The position numbers and the translations under genes are program-made. From positions 124,001 through 188,000 of the forward strand of contig NZ_JACVVD010000009.1 in assembly GCF_014534655.1 (NCBI RefSeq): a stretch of 64,000 bases of DNA, read 5' to 3'. The number at the start of each line of letters is the position of its first letter. Within the stretch, counting starts at the first letter, position 1. This DNA is from Paenibacillus sedimenti. GTDB lineage: Bacteria; Bacillota; Bacilli; Paenibacillales; NBRC-103111. Below the pieces are notes generated by a model that did not search any database, was not told the origin of the DNA, and worked only from the letters and a program-made list of their open reading frames with translations. Positions 44,293-53,678 of the stretch are shown piece after piece.

Positions 44293-44730
44293 TTACCAAC
44301 CAACACTTTCAAACCAGACTCCACCCTGCTCTTGCTTTTCTATGGCCGATTTAATGTAGGAAATCATGTTATCAGGCAGTTCATTCACATTGAACCATCT
44401 TAATTCTTCGCACTTCTCAGGTTCCGTATTGATAATTTGACCCTTCCATGACCGTACTTTCAGAAAAAAATCAACCCATTCCGAAGTACGATTCTTTCGG
44501 TGAAAGATCCCGATTACATCCAGATCAGCCGGTTCGATATCCACCCCCGACTCTTCCTTTGCTTCCCGTATTGCGGCAGCTTTCACTTCTTCCCCGCCAT
44601 CCATTCTTCCAGCGACAACGCTCCATTTGCCGTCTTCGAATCCGGTATTTATCCTTTTTAGCAGCAAAACCTCTTCATCATTTCGATAAAATAAGAGATG
44701 AACAGAGCCGTATAAAATTGGTGTTTTCAA
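44293..44730 (-). CDS. Nudix hydrolase
   Basis: 145 residues from a TTG at 44730 with AAAGGTGG upstream; an ATG-started frame to 44778 has no ribosome site. The start LKTPILYGSVHLLFYRND fits the family. The Nudix box is complete: G-x5-E-x7-REAKEESG near residues 40-62. It hydrolyses a nucleotide-linked pyrophosphate with Mg2+; the actual substrate is unknown. It overlaps no neighbour and leads the operon with GNAT and rpiA. Confidence 0.88.
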   Translation of the reverse strand: MKTPILYGSVHLLFYRNDEEVLLLKRINTGFEDGKWSVVAGRMDGGEEVKAAAIREAKEESGVDIEPADLDVIGIFHRKNRTSEWVDFFLKVRSWKGQIINTEPEKCEELRWFNVNELPDNMISYIKSAIEKQEQGGVWFESVGW

Positions 44731-44842
44731 CAAATTGCCACCTTTCCGGATTAATGTCCAGCCATTCTGAATACTCATTATAACATTTTTCAATACAAAA
44801 AATCCCAGATTACGTTGTTACTTCGACAAATGATTTCGCGGT

Positions 44843-44871
44843 TTGACTCCATGGTTTTGAAGTGCTACAAT
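44843..44871 (+). promoter_or_regulatory. Promoter for the gene starting near 44913
   Basis: TTGACT (44843-44848), 17-base spacer, TACAAT (44866-44871). Transcription should start near 44878, downstream of the GTG at 44862, which excludes that start. Confidence 0.7.
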
Positions 44872-44912
44872 TCAAACAAATTTGGTTTCAAACCGTGAAA
44901 GGAGGGGTAGCT

Positions 44913-45287
44913 CTGCCTCATTTTACGAGAAGACATGGTTGGATCATTTTAGTTTGGATCATTGTTGGTTTGTTCGTATTTCCCTTAACGCCGCCTATAT
45001 CCCAGCACTTTCCTGCGGATGTCGAAATATTGGTTGAATCCAATACGACCCAAGTCTTGACCCATCAAGAAACCGTACCCGGCAAGGAAACGATTTTCAC
45101 GAACAAAAACTTGATTCACTGGTTCGACGACTTTCATAAAGAATACTTTATCACTGTATTTGTCGTGTTTATCCCTTTCCTTTATTCAAAAGTCCGGGAA
45201 CAACTGAAGGAAACCCTGCTTGCTTTTCGCAAATTCACCTCATTGTACGTGGGCCTCATTCATTCATTAATCATTTCAGATCGTTAA
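44913..45287 (+). CDS. Small membrane protein of unknown function, possible CTG start
   Basis: About 124 residues if translation begins at the CTG at 44913, seven bases after AAAGGAGG. The only other candidate after the promoter is the GTG at 44895, which lies before that ribosome site. Two membrane segments (about 10-30 and 75-95) flank an outside loop of 45 residues (ADVEILVESNTTQVLTHQET...). The C-terminus is cytoplasmic and basic. No family recognised. It is 35 bases before the YitT gene, so it may be co-transcribed with it. Confidence 0.65.
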   Translation: MPHFTRRHGWIILVWIIVGLFVFPLTPPISQHFPADVEILVESNTTQVLTHQETVPGKETIFTNKNLIHWFDDFHKEYFITVFVVFIPFLYSKVREQLKETLLAFRKFTSLYVGLIHSLIISDR

Positions 45288-45322
45288 TCAAATGAATGAA
45301 TTGTGGAAAGAGGGAACCCTCA

Positions 45323-46219
45323 ATGACGAATGCAACAACGCATAACAAACAAGTACCGTCTCAGCATCAAAAGCTTAAGAGATCTAAATATGTAAGAAGA
45401 ATATTGTTCATGTTGATCGGATCCTCCCTGTTCTCGGTTGGACTGGAAATTTTCCTTGTTCCTAATAACATTATCGACGGCGGCATTGTCGGTATTTCGA
45501 TCATCATTTCGCATTTAACTCATCTTCCTTTGGGTCTGTTTCTAGTGCTGCTCAACTTGCCCTTCTTGCTTCTTGGTTATAAACAAATCGGGAAAACCTT
45601 CGCGTTTTCAACACTGTTTTCCGTCATCATTATGTCGATCGGAAGCACACTGCTTCATCCCGTCCAAGCCATTACCATTGATCCCCTGCTCGCGGCTGTG
45701 TTTGGCGGTATTATTCTTGGGATCGGCGTCGGTCTTGTCATCCGTTCGGGCGGTTCGCTAGACGGTACTGAAATTGTAGCCATTTTATTTAGTAAAAAGT
45801 CCCCATTCTCCGTTGGCGAAATCGTGATGTTCTTCAATCTGTTCATCCTCGGTAGCGCAGGATTCGTATTCGGTTGGGACCATGCCATGTACTCCCTTAT
45901 TGCCTACTATATCGCCTTTAGGATGATCGATATTACCATCGAAGGTTTGGACCAGTCCAAATCGGTGTGGATCATCAGCGATGAATCGGAGCAAATTGGC
46001 GATGCGATCGCGCACCGGCTTGGCCGTGGCGTCACTTATCTTAAGGGAGAGGGCGCTTTTACAGGCGATGATAAAAAAGTCATTTTCAGCGTCATTACTC
46101 GGCTAGAGGAAGCGAAACTGAAGTCCATCGTCGATGAACTCGATCCGAAAGCTTTTTTGGCCGTTGGCAACATCCATGATGTGAAAGGCGGGCGCTTCAA
46201 GAAGAAGGATATTCACTAG
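45323..46219 (+). CDS. YitT-family membrane protein
   Basis: 298 residues from an ATG with AGAGGG upstream. Five or six membrane segments form the YitT (DUF161) domain: 'SVGLEIFLVPNNIIDGGIVG' and 'RSGGSLDGTEIVAILFSKK'. The C-terminal 80 residues are the DUF2179 domain (GRGVTYLKGEGAFTGDDKKV). Family members are widespread in Firmicutes with no firm function. It ends in a bidirectional terminator with the MFS transporter gene. Confidence 0.93.
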   Translation: MTNATTHNKQVPSQHQKLKRSKYVRRILFMLIGSSLFSVGLEIFLVPNNIIDGGIVGISIIISHLTHLPLGLFLVLLNLPFLLLGYKQIGKTFAFSTLFSVIIMSIGSTLLHPVQAITIDPLLAAVFGGIILGIGVGLVIRSGGSLDGTEIVAILFSKKSPFSVGEIVMFFNLFILGSAGFVFGWDHAMYSLIAYYIAFRMIDITIEGLDQSKSVWIISDESEQIGDAIAHRLGRGVTYLKGEGAFTGDDKKVIFSVITRLEEAKLKSIVDELDPKAFLAVGNIHDVKGGRFKKKDIH

Positions 46220-46226
46220 GTTGCAG

Positions 46227-46282
46227 CAAAAAAAAAATAAAGAGGAATTGAGGTCCATTTAGCCTCGATTCCTCTTTTTTTT
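46227..46282. terminator. Bidirectional terminator between YitT and MFS genes
   Basis: AAAGAGGAATtGAGG and CCTCgATTCCTCTTT pair, with T-runs on both sides. It serves two convergent genes. Confidence 0.9.
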
Positions 46283-46288
46283 CAGCAA

Positions 46289-47668
46289 TTAAGCATTTTT
46301 TGCATTCATGTTTTTGCGTTTCAGCTCAGTTCTGCCGAATTGGTAATAGTAAAGTAGGAGAATGCCCACTTGTACAATCGCAATAATGAAATAGATATTG
46401 CTGTAAACGAACGCTTCCGGATACGAATTCACCGGATTCCAACTCGAAGATGAGCCATGGTCGACCGTCTTGCTATATACGTTTGCGGAAACAGCGCCGG
46501 CAATAAAGTTCAACATCGCCATTAATCCCATCCCCACCCCGGTCTGTTCCCTCGGCAATGTTCGAGAAACCGCATTGGATAAGGCAATGTAAATGAATGT
46601 CTGCCCTACGTTACCGAGGATTAGAATCAAGGCGATGAATACCGGCGAAATCCCCGCAAAGGCAGACATGAAAACAAAACAAGCGAAGAGCAGCGCGGAT
46701 GCTGAATAGAAAAGAAACGAATTGCCTTTTACATCTGCCAGTTTACCGGCTTTTCGACCCAAAATCGCCGACGTGACAGCGGCCGGCACCATCGCAAACC
46801 CTACCAGACCCGGAGTCAGATGATTAACTTGGGATAACAGCTGCGGACTTAGGAAAGGAAGCGAATAGCCAATCGTTGTTACTAGGAATGCAATGACCAG
46901 CCCCAAAGAATAGCTCTTATTTTTAAACAAGTCAGGCTTAATAAAAGGTACCGCCGCATGACGAATTCTCGCCGCAAACAAAACGAATAAGAGCAAGCTG
47001 CCGATGGCGAGTATCCAAGACTCATATGTGATTGCAAGAAGCAGCAAAGCAACTGTTCCAGCGAGCAGCCCGCCGCCAATCCAATCGATCTTCCCAGTCT
47101 TCCCCATTTCATCATCCAAGTATTTGCGGTAATACGGCAGCGCGAACAAAGTAAAAAACGGCATGCAGAACAGCCATCGCCAATGAACGACGCTAACCAC
47201 TAAAGCGGCAACGACCGGACCTATTGCACTGCCGATCGCCAATCCGGTCATCGATATCCCTAGAGCGCGTCCCCTGCTTTCCGGCGGAAAATAACGAATC
47301 GGGATAATTCCGGCCGTAGCTGGAATCACCGCTGCCCCAACTGCCTGTAAAATTCGGCCGAGGAGCACCATCCAATAGTCTTGAGCGGCCAAACCGATCA
47401 TGGAACCAATTGCAAAAAAGATGAGTCCGAATGTGATCAAATTTTTGAGCTTGTAGGTGTCGGCCAACTTTCCATAGATGACGGTTCCGATCGCATAAAT
47501 GAGCAAAAAAGCTGACGAGACCCAGCTAACTTGAGCGAAAGAAAGTTGAAACTCCGCACTAATCTGAGGCAACACAATATTGAATATTGTCGCACTCATG
47601 ACGGATATGACCAGTGTGAATGCGAGAATACGAATTAATTTTTCTCCTGTTTGAGCTCCGGATTCCAT
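46289..47668 (-). CDS. MFS transporter, drug:H+ antiporter family (EmrB/QacA-like)
   Basis: 459 residues from the ATG at 47668 (AAGGTGGG upstream); an ATG at 47713 is an alternative. Fourteen-segment MFS pattern: 'ILPQISAEFQLSFAQVSW', motif A GKLADTYKLKNL, and motif C GPVVAAL region in TM5. These are typical of multidrug exporters of the 14-TM group. Divergent from a LysR gene that probably controls it. The substrate is unknown. Confidence 0.92.
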   Translation of the reverse strand: MESGAQTGEKLIRILAFTLVISVMSATIFNIVLPQISAEFQLSFAQVSWVSSAFLLIYAIGTVIYGKLADTYKLKNLITFGLIFFAIGSMIGLAAQDYWMVLLGRILQAVGAAVIPATAGIIPIRYFPPESRGRALGISMTGLAIGSAIGPVVAALVVSVVHWRWLFCMPFFTLFALPYYRKYLDDEMGKTGKIDWIGGGLLAGTVALLLLAITYESWILAIGSLLLFVLFAARIRHAAVPFIKPDLFKNKSYSLGLVIAFLVTTIGYSLPFLSPQLLSQVNHLTPGLVGFAMVPAAVTSAILGRKAGKLADVKGNSFLFYSASALLFACFVFMSAFAGISPVFIALILILGNVGQTFIYIALSNAVSRTLPREQTGVGMGLMAMLNFIAGAVSANVYSKTVDHGSSSSWNPVNSYPEAFVYSNIYFIIAIVQVGILLLYYYQFGRTELKRKNMNAKNA

Positions 47669-47761
47669 TTTTTTCATCCCACCTTCTACATGATGAATCA
47701 TCTGTACGTGCATAATCTCTTCCCGGGAAGTTTATTGTTCAACTGCATAATATGATTCTAT

Positions 47762-47809
47762 AATTGATTTTATATAAATAAAAATATATCTTATTCTATA
47801 TAATCAATT
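47762..47809. promoter_or_regulatory. Inverted repeat in the MFS/LysR divergent promoter
   Basis: Arms AATTGATT (47762-47769) and AATCAATT (47802-47809), each flanked by TATATA on the inner side, in an AT-rich stretch between the divergent genes. A likely operator for the LysR protein. Confidence 0.5.
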
Positions 47810-47841
47810 CCTCGGAGTGTATGAATGAAGGAGTGACGAAT

Positions 47842-48717
47842 ATGGAACTGCTGCAACTTCAATATTTTCGAACAGTAGCAAGGCTGGAACATATGACTAA
47901 GGCAGCACAAGAGCTGCGCATCGCTCAGCCGGCGCTCAGCAAGACCATCGCCAGATTGGAAGAAAATTTGGGTGTACCGCTATTCGACCGTCAAGGAAGA
48001 CAAATCCGGCTCAACACATTTGGCAAAGTATTTCTGGAGAAAGCAGAAACGGCGCTAACCGCCCTGGAAGAAGGCCGAAGGCAAGTTAACGATCTGGCGG
48101 GAATGAAATACGGAACCATTTCTCTGGCAACGTCTACCTTAAACCGCCTTTCGGAACCATTGGGCATGTTTCTTTCCCAGTACCCGGAAGTTAACTTTCA
48201 GATTTCCCAAGCTTCCATGGATGAAATCGCCGATTTGATTGAAAATGGGGAAGTCGATTTCGGTTTCACTGCTTTGCCGATCGGAAGGCAGGGAATACGT
48301 GAACAAACGGTGATTAATGAGGAAGTATTTTTGGCCGTACCAGCCGGACACCGATTGGCGAATCGGCGCAGCATCTCCTTAAGCGAAGTGGCAAATGATT
48401 CTTTCATCGGGTACAAGGAAGGTTATCTATTCCAAAAAATGAATAATGAGTTCTGTAAAAAAGCCGGCATCACGCCGAAAATCGTTTGTGAAGTTGATGA
48501 GCCTAGCTCCATCGCCAATCTGGTTCGTGCCGGACTTGGCGTTGCGTTTATCGGTGCTTGCAATAAGGATGATACGTCGCTTGTTTCACTGCATATCGAT
48601 GAGCCTGTTTGTCAACGTGCCTTTCAGCTTGCGTGGAACGAAAAGCACTACTTGTCCAAAGCTGCACTTGAATTTCGAGATTTTATCGTTCAATATTTTG
48701 ATCAGTTGCAAAAATAA
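47842..48717 (+). CDS. LysR-family transcriptional regulator
   Basis: 291 residues from the ATG after AAGGAGTGACG. The N-terminal helix-turn-helix is 'EHMTKAAQELRIAQPALSKT', then the linker helix and a periplasmic-binding-like effector domain from about 95 ('ISLATSTLNRLSEPLGMFLS'). Divergent from the MFS transporter gene, so it probably controls that exporter in response to a small molecule. A hairpin follows the stop codon. Confidence 0.95.
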   Translation: MELLQLQYFRTVARLEHMTKAAQELRIAQPALSKTIARLEENLGVPLFDRQGRQIRLNTFGKVFLEKAETALTALEEGRRQVNDLAGMKYGTISLATSTLNRLSEPLGMFLSQYPEVNFQISQASMDEIADLIENGEVDFGFTALPIGRQGIREQTVINEEVFLAVPAGHRLANRRSISLSEVANDSFIGYKEGYLFQKMNNEFCKKAGITPKIVCEVDEPSSIANLVRAGLGVAFIGACNKDDTSLVSLHIDEPVCQRAFQLAWNEKHYLSKAALEFRDFIVQYFDQLQK

Positions 48718-48718
48718 G

Positions 48719-48757
48719 AGAACCTGAGGCTGTGCCCTGCGCCTCAGGTTCTTAGTT
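48719..48757 (+). terminator. Hairpin after the LysR gene
   Basis: AGAACCTGAGGC and GCCTCAGGTTCT pair perfectly. The T-run after it is weak, so termination may be partial. Confidence 0.6.
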
Positions 48758-48811
48758 GTGCTATGCGTTCATCGTATTGTTCCGCACTGATCTTAGCAGG
48801 GCTATAATTCC

Positions 48812-49846
48812 TCAGCGCCAATAAGCCCTTAAATCAATTTTTCGCCCGCTTTTCGCACTTTCCAGCGCGCCGAGCACCATCGCCATGCTTTTGATGTTGT
48901 CGCGGCAGTCCGTCTCCGCCCGACGGCCTTCCCGCAGCGCGGCGAACATCTCGTCAAGGCAGCCGGCATGCCCGCTGCGGCCAGGCCAAGTGACGTCCGC
49001 CTCCACTCGCTTATGGTCGCGGACAAACTTGCCGGCTTGGTCGCCTGGCGCAACGATCTCGGCGTACGGCGTACCGAGCCCGTCCCAGATCGCCGTGCCG
49101 TGCTCACCCGTTACGCGCCACGCGGCTTCCCACGTGGTCGGCGCCCCCTCCGCGCACCAGGAGCCGCGGTAGCAGAACACCGATCCATCTGACATCTCGT
49201 AGATGCAGATGGCCGAAGCGTTCCCGGCATACCACGAGCCGGGAGGGTTGAATTCGTGGCAGTACACCGATACGGGGTCTGCCCCGATAATCAAGCGAGC
49301 CTGATCGAACGTATGGATCGCCATGTCCAGGATCAGCGGGCTTTCCATCGCGTCGCGAAAGCCCCCAAAATGCGGCGCCAGGAAGAAATCGGCGCCGACA
49401 TACCCGACGCGGCCGATCGTGCCCGCGTCTATAAGCCCGCGCAACGCACGAATGTTCGCGTCGTAGCGACGGTTCTGCATGACGGAGAGTGACCTCCCCG
49501 TCTGCTCGGCTATGTCCACGATCTCGCGCGCTTCCGCCATCGTGGCGGCCATCGGCTTTTCGCCGAAGACATCGCAGCCGTGCTGAAGCGCTGTCGTGCA
49601 GACCTGGAAATGGCTGGACGGAATCGTGATGTCCAGCACCAGATTCGCGCCAGTCTCCTTAATCGCCTGCGCCACATCCGTAAAGACCGCGCATGTTAAT
49701 CCATGGCGATCAGCCATCGCCTGCGCGAATTCCGCTTTAATGTCGACCAGTGCGACGACCTCCGCATGTTCACGCTCCATCACATTTTTCACCCATGCGT
49801 TCGCCATGCTGCCGCATCCGACGACAACGATCCGATAGCTGCTCAT
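48812..49846 (-). CDS. Gfo/Idh/MocA-family oxidoreductase
   Basis: 344 residues from the ATG at 49846 with AAGGAG upstream. The Rossmann motif is RIVVVGCGSMANAWVKNV, EKPMAAT near 97 holds the catalytic Lys, and ILDMAIHTFDQARLIIGADP holds the Asp/His pair. The third position and wobble bases are clearly richer in G and C than the neighbouring genes, a possible sign of recent acquisition. It is divergent from an AraC-type regulator, which probably activates it. The substrate is a sugar or polyol, not identifiable. Confidence 0.92.
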   Translation of the reverse strand: MSSYRIVVVGCGSMANAWVKNVMEREHAEVVALVDIKAEFAQAMADRHGLTCAVFTDVAQAIKETGANLVLDITIPSSHFQVCTTALQHGCDVFGEKPMAATMAEAREIVDIAEQTGRSLSVMQNRRYDANIRALRGLIDAGTIGRVGYVGADFFLAPHFGGFRDAMESPLILDMAIHTFDQARLIIGADPVSVYCHEFNPPGSWYAGNASAICIYEMSDGSVFCYRGSWCAEGAPTTWEAAWRVTGEHGTAIWDGLGTPYAEIVAPGDQAGKFVRDHKRVEADVTWPGRSGHAGCLDEMFAALREGRRAETDCRDNIKSMAMVLGALESAKSGRKIDLRAYWR

Positions 49847-50009
49847 TTGTATGCACTCCTTCATCTATCAATTCTGTCCAGCCGCATTGTCCATCATTCC
49901 AAAATTGGTTATAGTAATCGTAACAACTCCATTGTAGACATTAATTTGACGTATATCTCTATACAATCTTGTGTTTTTTCAGTTCAATCTTGTGTTTGGA
50001 GGATCGCAC

Positions 50010-50909
50010 ATGGGCTACCCTCAGGAGCTTCGGGAAGATACCCGATTAAATGACAGCAACTATCCGATTAACGTTTTTCATAACCAAGCCAATTCGGTAC
50101 AGAAAGGCTCCATGATTTTATTCATGCATTGGCATGAGCATTTCGAAATCATCGTCATGAAAGCCGGACATGCCGTATTCCATATCGACAGCAAACCTTA
50201 TGAGGTACGCGTTGGCGACATCCTGATCGTCCCCTCCGGCGGCCTTCATACGGGTTATAGCACGAGCGAGCACAATGTGGAGTATGTTTCCATTGTCTTT
50301 AATCGGTCTCTGCTGCGCGGTCAAGCAATGCCGGATCCGGCACATGCCAAATGGATCGAGCCCTTTCTGAATGGTCAAGTGACATTCCCGGTCAAAGTGG
50401 CTAGTGACAACGATCGGTATCTCTCCTACAGCTCCCTCTTGGAGCAAATCATTCACGAGTTCGATGCGAAAATGAAAGGATACGAATTGATCGTTAGAAG
50501 CTTGCTTTACATGCTAATCACGCTGCTTTCGAGGGCATTCATGCCAGCTGCACGCTCTGAAGCAGTTTCGCCGCCCCTACTAAGAAACAGTGAAAGATTC
50601 AAGCAGCTGCTGCAATTTATGGAAGCTCACTTCAGTGAACCAATGACCGTGGAACAAGCCGCGAAGCATGTGAACCTGAATGTGTTTCACTTTTGCAAAA
50701 CGTTCAAAAAGACGACAGGGAGCACGTTTATCGAATATATGAATCTTATTCGAATGCGTGAAGCCGAGCGTCTTCTCATGGAAACGGACGGAACCATGAC
50801 GGAAATTGCCGAACGTATCGGCTGCGGTAATCCGAATTATTTTACGAAGCTATTCAAACAGTATAAAGGGATTACGCCATCCCGGTTCAGGAAAGATACG
50901 CTGAATTAA
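50010..50909 (+). CDS. AraC-family transcriptional regulator
   Basis: 299 residues from an ATG after GGAGG. The N-terminal cupin (from about 35: 'MHWHEHFEIIVMKAGHAVFH', then GDILIVPSGGLHTGY) binds a small effector, and the C-terminal double helix-turn-helix has 'AAKHVNLNVFHFCKTFKKTT' and AERIGCGNPNYFTKLFKQ. It is divergent from the Gfo/Idh gene, with about 160 bases between. Confidence 0.95.
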   Translation: MGYPQELREDTRLNDSNYPINVFHNQANSVQKGSMILFMHWHEHFEIIVMKAGHAVFHIDSKPYEVRVGDILIVPSGGLHTGYSTSEHNVEYVSIVFNRSLLRGQAMPDPAHAKWIEPFLNGQVTFPVKVASDNDRYLSYSSLLEQIIHEFDAKMKGYELIVRSLLYMLITLLSRAFMPAARSEAVSPPLLRNSERFKQLLQFMEAHFSEPMTVEQAAKHVNLNVFHFCKTFKKTTGSTFIEYMNLIRMREAERLLMETDGTMTEIAERIGCGNPNYFTKLFKQYKGITPSRFRKDTLN

Positions 50910-50928
50910 TCAACGTGAGGATACCTTC

Positions 50929-52266
50929 TCACGCAGTTTTTCCTGTGGAATTGACATGGGATGGCGTCACGGGAAGCTCATATTTCGTCCAGTTCACCAG
51001 AGATTCCAATATCAAAGAAAGAATAACGCCCATCGCCAGCCCGTTGCTCACAAGCGGCCGAATATACATCGGAAGCATCGAGTAAGCCTGCGGCGGAATG
51101 TTCATGATACTGATGCCAAGCAGGACTGGCAGCGCGATCCGGTATATCGTTTTGGAATTAAACTGAATGCCTTGAATCGTCCGGAGCGACGTGCCGAACA
51201 TTTGTAAATAAGCGACGAAAAGCACGGCGTTTCCAACACTTGAAGGCAGTGATGAGAGCAACCCGCTCATAGCCGGAATTAGGCCTAGTGCCGCAAACAT
51301 CGCCCCTCCGATGATCAGCGCTTTGCGTTCCAGAATTTTGGTACTTTCCAAAAGTCCGACCGAAGAGGTGAACAAGCCGAAAGGCAGCAGCCCAAAGCAG
51401 GCGGAGAACGCAGTGAAGATGCCGGTTAACAAGTAGGAGCGTTTATATTGCGCATCCGACGTCTTGGTCTTATACAATTTTTCCACTGTCGCTAAACAGG
51501 TGATTGAATTCGTCATATTGATTAACCCAACGATAAATGCCGTTAAGATTATGCCGATCTGCAGATTCGGTTTCCCCCAAGGGAACAGTGCGAACAGAGA
51601 GCCGGCTTGCTGCTGGACTTGAGCCGTCGTAGGAATTAAGATTTCGTAAGCGATCCATCCGGCAATAATACCAATTAAGATCGAATAGCTGCTGATCAGG
51701 CGTGACCCTTTCAAGTGTATCGCCCCTACGAATAGAGCGATTACTATCGATAGAGCAGCGACTTTCAGATCCATTACACCCGCGTCATTCATCCCAAGCA
51801 TCCCTTTAAAGAAATTCATCACCAGCTGAATCGTCAGCAGGAATAAGGAAACACCCATGACGATCGGGGTGAATATTTTCTTAAGGAAGGAGGCAAAGCC
51901 TAGACTTCCGAGGACGATCATCGTCAAGCTCGCTAACAGAAACCCGCTGGCGAGTCCCCCTCCTACTTCCGTTAAGCTCATGCCCACCGTTTGGGCTGAC
52001 GTGCACAGATTCAACACGAGTCCCCACCATAGCCCGGCAGGACCATCCATGACTGCGTACCGATGCCCCCATAGGGCTTGAAGAATGCAAAGCACGCCGG
52101 TCAAAATAAAAGAACGCTGCAATGAAGCCGCGATCTCTTCGGGAGCTAATTGAAACGCGTGTCCTATCGACAGAGGTACGACAATCGTGTTCGTAAAAAT
52201 AAAAAACAGCCACTGCACACCGGCTAACCAAATTTTCGGCGATATTTTATTTAGCATAATTATCAC
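50929..52266 (-). CDS. NCS2-family nucleobase/xanthine permease
   Basis: 445 residues with about 12-14 membrane segments. Family features: 'QWLFFIFTNTIVVPLSIGHAF' at the N-terminus, GPAGLWWG, FTPIVMGVSLFLL and NMTNSITCLATVEKLY. Transports purines, pyrimidines or xanthine with H+ or Na+. The GTG at 52266 is preceded by AAGG; the ATG three codons on is less well placed. It is divergent from a frameshifted LysR gene. Substrate not identified. Confidence 0.9.
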   Translation of the reverse strand: MIIMLNKISPKIWLAGVQWLFFIFTNTIVVPLSIGHAFQLAPEEIAASLQRSFILTGVLCILQALWGHRYAVMDGPAGLWWGLVLNLCTSAQTVGMSLTEVGGGLASGFLLASLTMIVLGSLGFASFLKKIFTPIVMGVSLFLLTIQLVMNFFKGMLGMNDAGVMDLKVAALSIVIALFVGAIHLKGSRLISSYSILIGIIAGWIAYEILIPTTAQVQQQAGSLFALFPWGKPNLQIGIILTAFIVGLINMTNSITCLATVEKLYKTKTSDAQYKRSYLLTGIFTAFSACFGLLPFGLFTSSVGLLESTKILERKALIIGGAMFAALGLIPAMSGLLSSLPSSVGNAVLFVAYLQMFGTSLRTIQGIQFNSKTIYRIALPVLLGISIMNIPPQAYSMLPMYIRPLVSNGLAMGVILSLILESLVNWTKYELPVTPSHVNSTGKTA

Positions 52267-52445
52267 GAACTACCTTCTTGTGAAACATGAATCCATCATC
52301 CTTCCTTTGCACAACGATGCTGTCTTTGTGTAATTTACCAAACGCATTGTGCAAAAATATGATAACATGGGATTCATCATAGGAATAATATATATTTTAT
52401 AGCTTTTCCATACGATTATCATATGGCTAATAGGAGATTAGAAGG

Positions 52446-53320
52446 TTGGATATCAGACAATTACGCTATTTTATCGCCATCGCCGAGGAGAAGCAGATCA
52501 CTGCGGCAGCTAAAAAGCTGCACATGGCGCAGCCCCCGCTTAGCCAGCAGTTAAAATTGCTGGAGCAGGATTTAGGTGTCAAGCTGTTCGAGAAACGGGG
52601 ACGGTTTTTACAGCTGACCGATGCCGGTAATACACTGTACCGTTACGCGATGAAAATTACGAAAGATATGGAAGAAGCGCAAACGGAGGTAACACAGATC
52701 GGAAGCGGCGTCCGCGGCAAGTTGTCGATCGGAATCAACACCATCTCTTACTACCCCTACCGCGGCTGTTGCAAAGATTTAGGGAAGCCTACCCACATAT
52801 TACTTATAAAATACAACAAAACGAATCTGCCCAGCTCGCGAAGCTCGTCAAGGAAAAAGTCATTGAGCTGGCTATCATCCGTTTGCCCCTGCTTCTAGAC
52901 GATTTCGCTGTCCTTCAGCTGCAGAAGGAGCCGTTTTATTTTGTAACGTCTGAACCGCAGGTGCAGGATACAGATCGAATCAAGCTGGAACAAATTGAGC
53001 AGCATCCGCTCATTTTACCAAGCACAGACGGATTAGGTATTTTCCACATGATTTTGGAGGAATTTCGCATCAGGAACTTGAGTCCCCGCATCATTGGCGA
53101 ATGTTCGGATATCTCCATCCTCATGGAGCTCGTCTCATCGGGATTCGGCAGCACCATTGTTCCAGAAACCGTACTCAAGAAGCATCGCGGTTATCGCGTT
53201 CAAGCTTTCCATATCGAGGACTCCGAGGCTGCGGCATCTTCGGCTTTAATCTGGCTCAAGCAGCACTATTTATCAAAAGCCGCGCAGCGGTTCGTAGACC
53301 TTTTAACTCCTGTTTCGTGA
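52446..53320 (+). pseudogene. LysR-family regulator gene with a frameshift
   Basis: The first part from the TTG at 52446 (AGGAG upstream) codes for a helix-turn-helix 'QITAAAKKLHMAQPPLSQQL' and linker. The second part, in another frame from about 52758, begins LPRLLQRFREAYPHITYKIQQ and continues through a full effector domain to the stop at 53320. The frames join at a C-run (52754-52757): one extra C would restore a reading of YYPLPRLLQRF. A one-base deletion thus breaks an otherwise intact gene of about 290 codons. A sequencing error in the homopolymer is possible. It is divergent from the NCS2 permease gene, its likely target. Confidence 0.88.
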
Positions 53321-53368
53321 GAAAGGGAGCATTGCCAGCATGATCGCCAGCTCTGCTCCCGCTCTCGG

Positions 53369-53632
53369 TTATCGGAAGGATTCAAAAAAATTGAACATAT
53401 CGTGCATGGCTTCTTCCTCGTCCTTGCCTTTCGTTACTAGACGAATCAGCGTCCCCGCCTTAATTGGAACTAGGAGCATACCAAGCAGACTTTTTACATC
53501 GACGACATGCTGCGCCTGGTTATGCGTAAACTCAATTGAGATATCGGATATGAAATGAGAAGATTTACTGGAGATCTCTGTAATATCGCTCCGTTCTATG
53601 TCCGCATGAATGACAAACTCATGCACTCTCAT
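53369..53632 (-). CDS. HPr-family protein lacking the phosphorylatable histidine
   Basis: 87 residues with the HPr fold pattern, e.g. VDVKSLLGMLLVPIKAGTLIRLVTKGKDEEEA. The regulatory serine region (Ser46, KSxxG) is kept. The segment that should hold His15 (GLHARPA in HPr) reads DIERSDI, so the active His is absent, as in Crh, where it is Gln. It cannot carry phosphate for the PTS and may be a Crh-like carbon-regulation partner. Start ATG after AGGTGCC; the site is weak. Confidence 0.8.
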   Translation of the reverse strand: MRVHEFVIHADIERSDITEISSKSSHFISDISIEFTHNQAQHVVDVKSLLGMLLVPIKAGTLIRLVTKGKDEEEAMHDMFNFFESFR

Positions 53633-53678
53633 CCTGGCACCTCCATATGAGGGATTGTGGGTTCAATGTTGTTGAAGC

